From Dimargaris cristalligena (lineage: Eukaryota; Kickxellomycota; Dimargaritomycetes; Dimargaritales; Dimargaritaceae), in NCBI GenBank assembly GCA_027576995.1, contig JANBQC010000158.1:1409-50134 (forward strand): a stretch of 48,726 nucleotides of DNA, given 5' to 3'. The position numbers and the translations under genes were made by a program. Every line of letters begins with the position of its first letter. The stretch's first letter is position 1. The notes beneath the pieces are model-generated. The model made no database searches. It was not told where the DNA came from and saw only the letters and a list, made by a program, of their open reading frames with translations. Below, piece by piece: positions 43,757 to 48,726 of this stretch.

Positions 43757-45387
43757 GGCCGAAGTGTGTGTGTATCTGCGTATGTGTGAGAGAGGGAGAA
43801 GGACTATGGAACAACCACAACAGAGAGTAGAATGTAAGAGAAGTATAACTGAGAGATGCCCGTTGAACGAAGCGATCGTTAGTAAAGGAAAGTAAAGTAG
43901 AGTAATGGCAATCTAGGAGATAATAGCGGCGGCTGGGAAACAAGAACGGAAACAACAATCAAGCAAAGGTAAAGGTCAAGTAAAGGAGGAGGAAGAGGAG
44001 GAGGAAGGCTTAGAAGGTCATATGGTTGTTGCATCTCTCCCCCACCTCACCCCACCCCCACAGCCCCGCCTCTCCTCCCAAACCAAGCCCCCTCTAATAC
44101 TTTCTAGTATTATTAGCATAGTATTCGATACACATACATATATCCTTTTATTTCCATTGCTCTTTATCTAGTCTGCCCCGGAGGATAAATAAGACCTATT
44201 AGTCCACGCCAGTAATTCACTCTCTCAGCTAAGAAGAGAAACAGAGAGGGAAAGGGAGGAGGCGCCGCAAGGGTCCACCACCGCCGCCCAGCATGACGCC
44301 AAGAGGGGGTTTACTCACTCTCTCTCTCTCTCTCTATTACTATACTGTGCCTCAGGCCGAGCTGCAGGTGGGCTGGGCACGGGGTTTAAGAACCTATCAC
44401 CACCCCATTCTTCCTATTAGCTGGAGAGTTACCAGAGGAGCCCCTCCCCCCTATTTCACCCGCCCAAGCCTCTGGTTTGGCTCATGTAACAACTAATTAA
44501 CTAACTATAACTAGCCAACTACTGGTTGTAATTGAAAGGATGACCCTGTTGGAATACCATCAGGTCGCCTCCTCTGATATACCCCAAGTACTGTAGGCAG
44601 TCACCTCACGCCATTGGCGGCTCCTAATTCCGAGGCTCGGACTGGCGGGGAGGCCGTCTCGACCTGTCGAACCCTTACGCCGACTTCATCATCGTCGATC
44701 ACTTCCCTAATGGAAGAGGCTAATCATTAGAGACCCCCGCAATGCTTTCCCAGTTATTATTGATTATATTACTCAATACAGGCGGGTCTCATGACATGAC
44801 ACGATCCGCCCAGGGCTTATTATCCCCCATTCGTACTAGTATTTCGTCCATTTAAACCGCTGTCCATAAAAAATATAGTCCAACGCAGCTTATTAGTATG
44901 GCACGCATACATAATATATCTTCTAGTAGCGCTGCCATTTGACAAAGCACGCTGCACTGGTGATGACGGGGGGGGGGGCTCCCCGCCCACGCACCATTCA
45001 TTACGCCCAGTCATTATTGCGTTTCCACCTGGTTGCCTGCTCCACGCTTCTGCCGAATTCCTGGCCATGGTTTGGCTATTTCCCCCCTGTCTATTACCAA
45101 ATCAGGGCCATGGTCGATCCTCGTAGACAGTACGTCGTATGCCGGATGTGTAGTGCGGCAATAGAGGCCACGGCTATGGGGCTCTAATTAACGAAGCCGC
45201 TATTTATTACATTAGTAGTAGGAGTAGTGGTAGGTAAAGTCATGAAATATAATCGAGCGACCGGCTCGTTGGCTTGGGTAGGTTAAGGGCGGGGCTATAG
45301 AATAAATGGGGCAACCCTACTTTCAACTCTCTTACTAGACCATCCTTTCATCTGCCCTTTAATTTTCTCTTCCCCACTCGCTTAACC
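43757..45387. promoter_or_regulatory. Divergent upstream region, SEC4 / TRS23
   Basis: 1.6 kb between divergent starts, much longer than other promoters here. Contents: a GGA-rich purine tract at about 43980-44010, a (CT)n tract at about 44313-44336, a G11 run at 44968-44978, and two copies of GGCCATGGT near 45062 and 45106. Short ORFs (44293-44496, 44939-45187) have no recognised homology. An RNA gene or degenerate element could be present but was not identified. Confidence 0.5.
44313..44336. repeat. (TC)n microsatellite
   Basis: CTCACTCTCTCTCTCTCTC run in the SEC4/TRS23 intergenic region. Confidence 0.75.
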
Positions 45388-46195
45388 ATGATCCTTTCTC
45401 TGTACATCATCAACAAGGCAGGAGGCCTAGTATACCAGCGCGATTTCAACGAAGGACTCCAGCGCCTGTCGAGTAACGATTACCTCATTCTGGCCGGCAC
45501 CTTCCACAGGTAAGCGACCCTTGTCTCTGTCCCCAAGTGCCTTTAACCACCTTTCTATACTTCTCTTGAGTCAACCAGGGGGCCCCCGTCACTCACCACT
45601 TGCCCAGCGCTGCACTACACCCCCCTTCCTACCTACCCGCCAGCATCCACGCCATCACCTCGCGTATATCCCCGACCGGCAACTCCGACGGCCTGGACCT
45701 GCTCGAGGCCGATGGCTTTAAACTCCATTGCTTCCAAACTGTAACTGGTAAGTTTGACCACCCCTACCCCTTTGACAACCAATGTCTTTATAATATATAT
45801 ATATATATTGAATAGGGCATTATCCGATAATACGGCGCCAGTCCCTGCGACCTGGCCCGTCGTCGCAGCTTCATAAACTAGCCGAGCCCTCGACCACCAT
45901 GAATCAGTTAATACGACCCGTAGCATAGTCCCATTTTTTAGCCTGTATCTAATCCACCCCACCCCGTGCCCCCTACTTACCCTACATACACGGCCCCCTC
46001 CGCCTTCGCCAACCAGGTACCAAATTCCTACTGGTGACAGACCCCTCCCACCACAGCGTTGACGGTATCCTCCGCAAGATTTATAATCTGTATAGCGACT
46101 ACGTCATGAAAAATCCGTTTTATACCCCCGAAATGCCTATTCGTGTAGAGCTCTTTGATCAGAACCTTATTCGGGCTGTCCATACAGCATTGTAA
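45388..46195 (+). CDS. TRS23: TRAPP core subunit Trs23/TRAPPC4, 3 exons
   Basis: Exons: 45388-45509, 45644-45747, 46017-46195; 134 residues. The start [20 protein letters not shown], then [29 protein letters not shown] (read in parts), [23 protein letters not shown] and VELFDQNL match the longin-like fold of TRAPPC4 throughout. Trs23 is in the catalytic core of the TRAPP complexes, which activate the Rab Ypt1 (and Ypt31/32 via TRAPPII). The inserted PDZ-like domain of the human protein is missing: [16 protein letters not shown] follows almost directly on the first strand. A candidate poly(A) signal AATAAA overlaps the end of the stop codon region. Convergent with HOP2. Confidence 0.94.
45793..45808. 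repeat. (AT)8 microsatellite in TRS23 intron 2
   Basis: Short perfect AT run inside the second intron of TRS23. Confidence 0.75.
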
Positions 46196-46201
46196 AATAA
46201 A
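46196..46201 (+). terminator. Candidate poly(A) signal of TRS23
   Basis: AATAAA begins directly after the TRS23 stop codon. The TRS23-HOP2 convergent gap is only about 220 bases, so 3' UTRs may be very short or overlap. Confidence 0.35.
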
Positions 46202-46315
46202 TATAACTATCACCACGATATCTACCACTATTTCCAAACCGTCCGGTAATTTCTACACTTGGGAGATGGCCATGTACTTTTATCACCCATAGAATTGGGG
46301 TATTATTCACGTCCT

Positions 46316-46321
46316 TTTATT
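46316..46321 (-). terminator. Candidate poly(A) signal of HOP2
   Basis: AATAAA on the minus strand about 95 bases downstream of the HOP2 stop codon. Confidence 0.35.
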
Positions 46322-46414
46322 GCCATAATTACGTCTTTCTGCCCTCAACAGTTTCAACACGGATTCTCGCTGGCGCGCTGAATTAATACACCGGGCTGTG
46401 AGGATTCCAGCCAC

Positions 46415-48196
46415 CTAAAGGCTTTGTAATGGGTCGGCCTTAAGGTCTACACCCACCTGTTCGTCGGTTTCGATGCCGAGCTCTTCCTACATATATGTAT
46501 GGCATCACCGGTATTCAATTAGAAAAGTAAGTGTACGGGTATTATGGTGAGGCTCTTTGGGCTGTAGGGTGGATACAACTATGATATAGTAAACAATGAC
46601 CATGGTCACCTCTACACCTGGCTTACCATAAAGTCCTTTCGGTTACCGGGCATATGCTCTGTGATGGCATCGAAAATGTCTTTAAACTATGAGGAATATA
46701 GTGCAATATAAATAGTGAGGAAGTCTTGTATTTTAAAAAACAAGGTAGAGTTCAATTATCTCAAAAATGAAGGCGGCCAAGCGCCGGGAACCAGGTCAAG
46801 ATCCACCAGGGCCATGTCACAAGCTGTCAAATAAGAACGCCATGTTCGAAAAAACAGACCTAAGTTTCCTCTGTTCTAGAAGCCACGGCCAATTCCGCCC
46901 CGACTTACCATGGTTTTACGCCTTTTCCAATGCTTTCGATTATCATCATAGGCTCGGTCGATTCGTTTCTTGTCATCTTCGGACATTACATTTTCCCCGG
47001 AGCGAAGAACGGCTAGGCGTTCCTCAAAGCCAGAATTCTGTATTTCCGCATTGGCAAATGGAAGAGTAGAAAAACATCATACACCAAAGAAAGACGGGCA
47101 GTTAAATATAAATTCACCGTGGCTGTGGAATCCCGAACACTCAGTTTGTGCAATGGTCCCTTCCTGTAAGGCAAAAACGGGTATTGGTGGGGCCAGCGTG
47201 TTGCCCCCAGAGAGCATGTCGATAGCAGAAATACCAAAAAAAAACCCCCGAGGTATACTCACTTCTTCCATAAGCGTAGCAGTCCGAGCCTGTATCTGTT
47301 CGTTGGTGAGGGAGCTATTAAGGCCTTGGTAAGTGGTGTTAAGTTGTTTGTTATCCTCCCGCTGCTCAATTATTTGGGCCTTTAGTTCCTCAATACGCTG
47401 GTCCATTTCCGCGAGTTCATCTGGAGATGGTGCCTCTTGGTCATCCTGAAATAGTCAGGATACGAATGTATTTAAAAGGGCGTGGTTAGATCATTGAAAA
47501 ATTTCGACAAGTAGGCGGTAGCTATAGCATCGGGCTCCATGAGCGATAAAGGGCACCCATTCCAGCCAATCTGGTCAATTCGGGTTCAAATGTGCCGGAT
47601 ACTTACTTGTCGGGCCACGTAGACCACCTGCTTGCCATAGGTTTTGCCATGAATTTCACTGCGCTCTTGCAGTTGTGTAAGCAGTTTCTGGATAGCCCCT
47701 TTCGTTAAGGCGCCATGCAAATTGTGGGTAATGTCAGCTAGATGGATGGGGTACAATATGCGCATTCCAAAGTGTATTCATTTAGTGACATTAACCTCTA
47801 GGCTATCGAAAAGCAGTCAGCAATTGGCAGCTGGGTTTGAAACATGAAAGCATAAAGTTAGGGCTTACTGGCGCTGTATGGTCGGTTTGTTTTCCGGAGG
47901 TAGTCTAATACAATCTGTTCGCCTGAATACAAGGAAGGATATAGTAAGTCCGGCGATTGTTGAACGATAATAAAGGTTAATGAAGGGGTGTGGAAAAACA
48001 TTGCTCAGGAGGCCTGGTATATACGCTATCAGTCACCGGATGGTTGCAGGGGATTAATGGGGGCCCTATTTGAGTTCGCCCGGAGCCGAGTCTCCCTTTT
48101 AATTCCAGCGGAAGCCATTTCTCGGTCAGCGCGTCTAGCCTGGAATGCTGGGCACCTACCCTCGGTTGCCTTGGGCTGCTTCTTGGCTGGAGCCAT
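46415..48196 (-). CDS. HOP2: Meiotic recombination protein Hop2/PSMC3IP (TBPIP), 7 exons
   Basis: Exons: 48196-48160, 47922-47869, 47737-47607, 47445-47263, 47037-46909, 46686-46627, 46486-46415; 221 residues (human 217). An N-terminal winged helix is built from exons 2-3 (EQIVLDYLRKTNRPYSA, LTKGAIQKLLTQLQERSEI, HGKTYGKQVVYVARQ). Exon 4 encodes a leucine-rich coiled coil (IEELKAQIIEQREDNKQLN). Exons 5-7 give the conserved C-terminal part (KHWKRRKTM, DIFDAITEHMPGNRKDFM, EELGIETDEQVGVDL). Hop2 pairs with Mnd1 to stimulate Dmc1/Rad51 strand invasion in meiosis. Every junction is in phase with homology on both sides. MND1 is not in the window. Confidence 0.94.
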
Positions 48197-48726
48197 CGTG
48201 GTTGAGGGGAATGGAGCTTGGAGCTTTGGAATGAACTTATAGGGGGGAAATGCAAACTAATGCTAGGTTTGACGAGAAAAAGGGAATGGAGCAAAGTGAA
48301 GTGAAATATGCTAAGCCAGCGGAATCGTGGAGTACGACACCTTGCTAGTTTGGTGTTCGCTTGCCCTCATGCATAGAAGCAGTCTAATGGGCTACTCTTT
48401 CTAACGACTGCGGCATGATAATAGTGGTATGCCCTGGCTCTCATTAATGTGAAAGTGTAGGTCCTTCTCTCCTGTAAGCCTAATACACACTACCTATTAT
48501 GCCGATTCCTCCTAATCATTAGCTACTAAGTATAGCCCCATTCTTTTGATCACGTGGCCTTAGATTGGGCTTAAAGGCAGAGAGAGTCGAACTCAGGTGT
48601 TCCGCCAACACCGTCCAAAAGCCCTTGGATAACTGTGCATTTCAATTGCCCAGCGATATTCAAAGCAGCCAAATTCACGCCACAGCTAGTTTATATTAAC
48701 CGTTAAATATTCTTTATTGTCCAGTG
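48197..48726. other. HOP2 upstream region
   Basis: This 530-bp end of the window presumably includes the HOP2 promoter. A sequence at about 48560-48635 resembles parts of a tRNA (long variable-arm-like hairpin and GAGTTCGACTC) but does not fold as one. No ORF was recognised. Confidence 0.5.

Noticed and set aside
44590..44720. Possible retroelement integrase remnant (short frame reading FIIVDHFPNG)
   Set aside because: Only about 10 residues resemble integrase-type sequence, with stops on both sides and no repeats or other pol motifs nearby.
48560..48640. tRNA-Ser/Leu-like sequence on the minus strand (GGTGTT/AACACC hairpin plus GAGTTCGACTC)
   Set aside because: The T stem has only about three pairs, no 7-bp acceptor stem or A box can be found upstream, and the putative anticodon loop has six bases without the invariant T.

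Overview
This window is nuclear DNA from a gene-dense, filamentous, probably early-diverging fungus. The evidence is the mix of fungal families (class V myosin, Mdm31, Avl9, Kic1-type kinase, Hsp30-like small heat-shock protein) with genes usually lost in model yeasts (RTEL1 with a harmonin-like tail, a FAM114/DUF719 protein, PLP-binding YggS-type protein, Hop2). Introns are short (about 50-300 nt), mostly GTAAGT/GTAAGC...TAG/CAG. A Zoopagomycota/Kickxellomycotina-like lineage is a guess; the sequence alone does not fix the species. No CRISPR array, virus, intact transposon, rRNA or convincing tRNA was seen.

Layout, left to right: MYO2 class V myosin (-) and Mis18 (+) are divergent across about 1.2 kb; MDM31 (-) converges on Mis18; a 2.6 kb gene-poor stretch with only small candidate ORFs follows; FAM114-family gene (-, 3 exons) and AVL9 (+, 3 exons) are divergent; RTEL1 (-, 7 exons) converges on AVL9; glutaminyl cyclase (-); SDT1-like nucleotidase (+, 2 exons); CDC43 geranylgeranyltransferase-I beta (-, 7 exons, interrupted by a run of 98 N); Kic1/Nak1-type kinase (+, 4 exons); an unexplained minus-strand exon-like ORF near 32.3 kb; small heat-shock protein (+); cyclin K/T-type gene (-, 5 exons); ALG8 (+); SOD2 (-); PLPBP (-, 7 exons); SEC4-type Rab (-, 6 exons); TRS23 (+, 3 exons); HOP2/PSMC3IP (-, 7 exons).

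Most genes were rebuilt from several ORF fragments by matching donor/acceptor sites and intron phase with family-conserved residues; every multi-exon model closes in frame. Functionally the window is rich in polarised growth and secretion (Myo2, Sec4, Trs23, Avl9, Cdc43, Kic1), chromosome maintenance and segregation (RTEL1, Hop2, Mis18) and mitochondrial or stress functions (Mdm31, Sod2, sHSP, PLPBP). This is ordinary eukaryotic gene order rather than an operon, and the secretion grouping may be chance. The least explained material is a set of short ORFs outside the recognisable genes (6160-6297, 11099-11291, 11593-11928, 22669-22779, 32245-32655).
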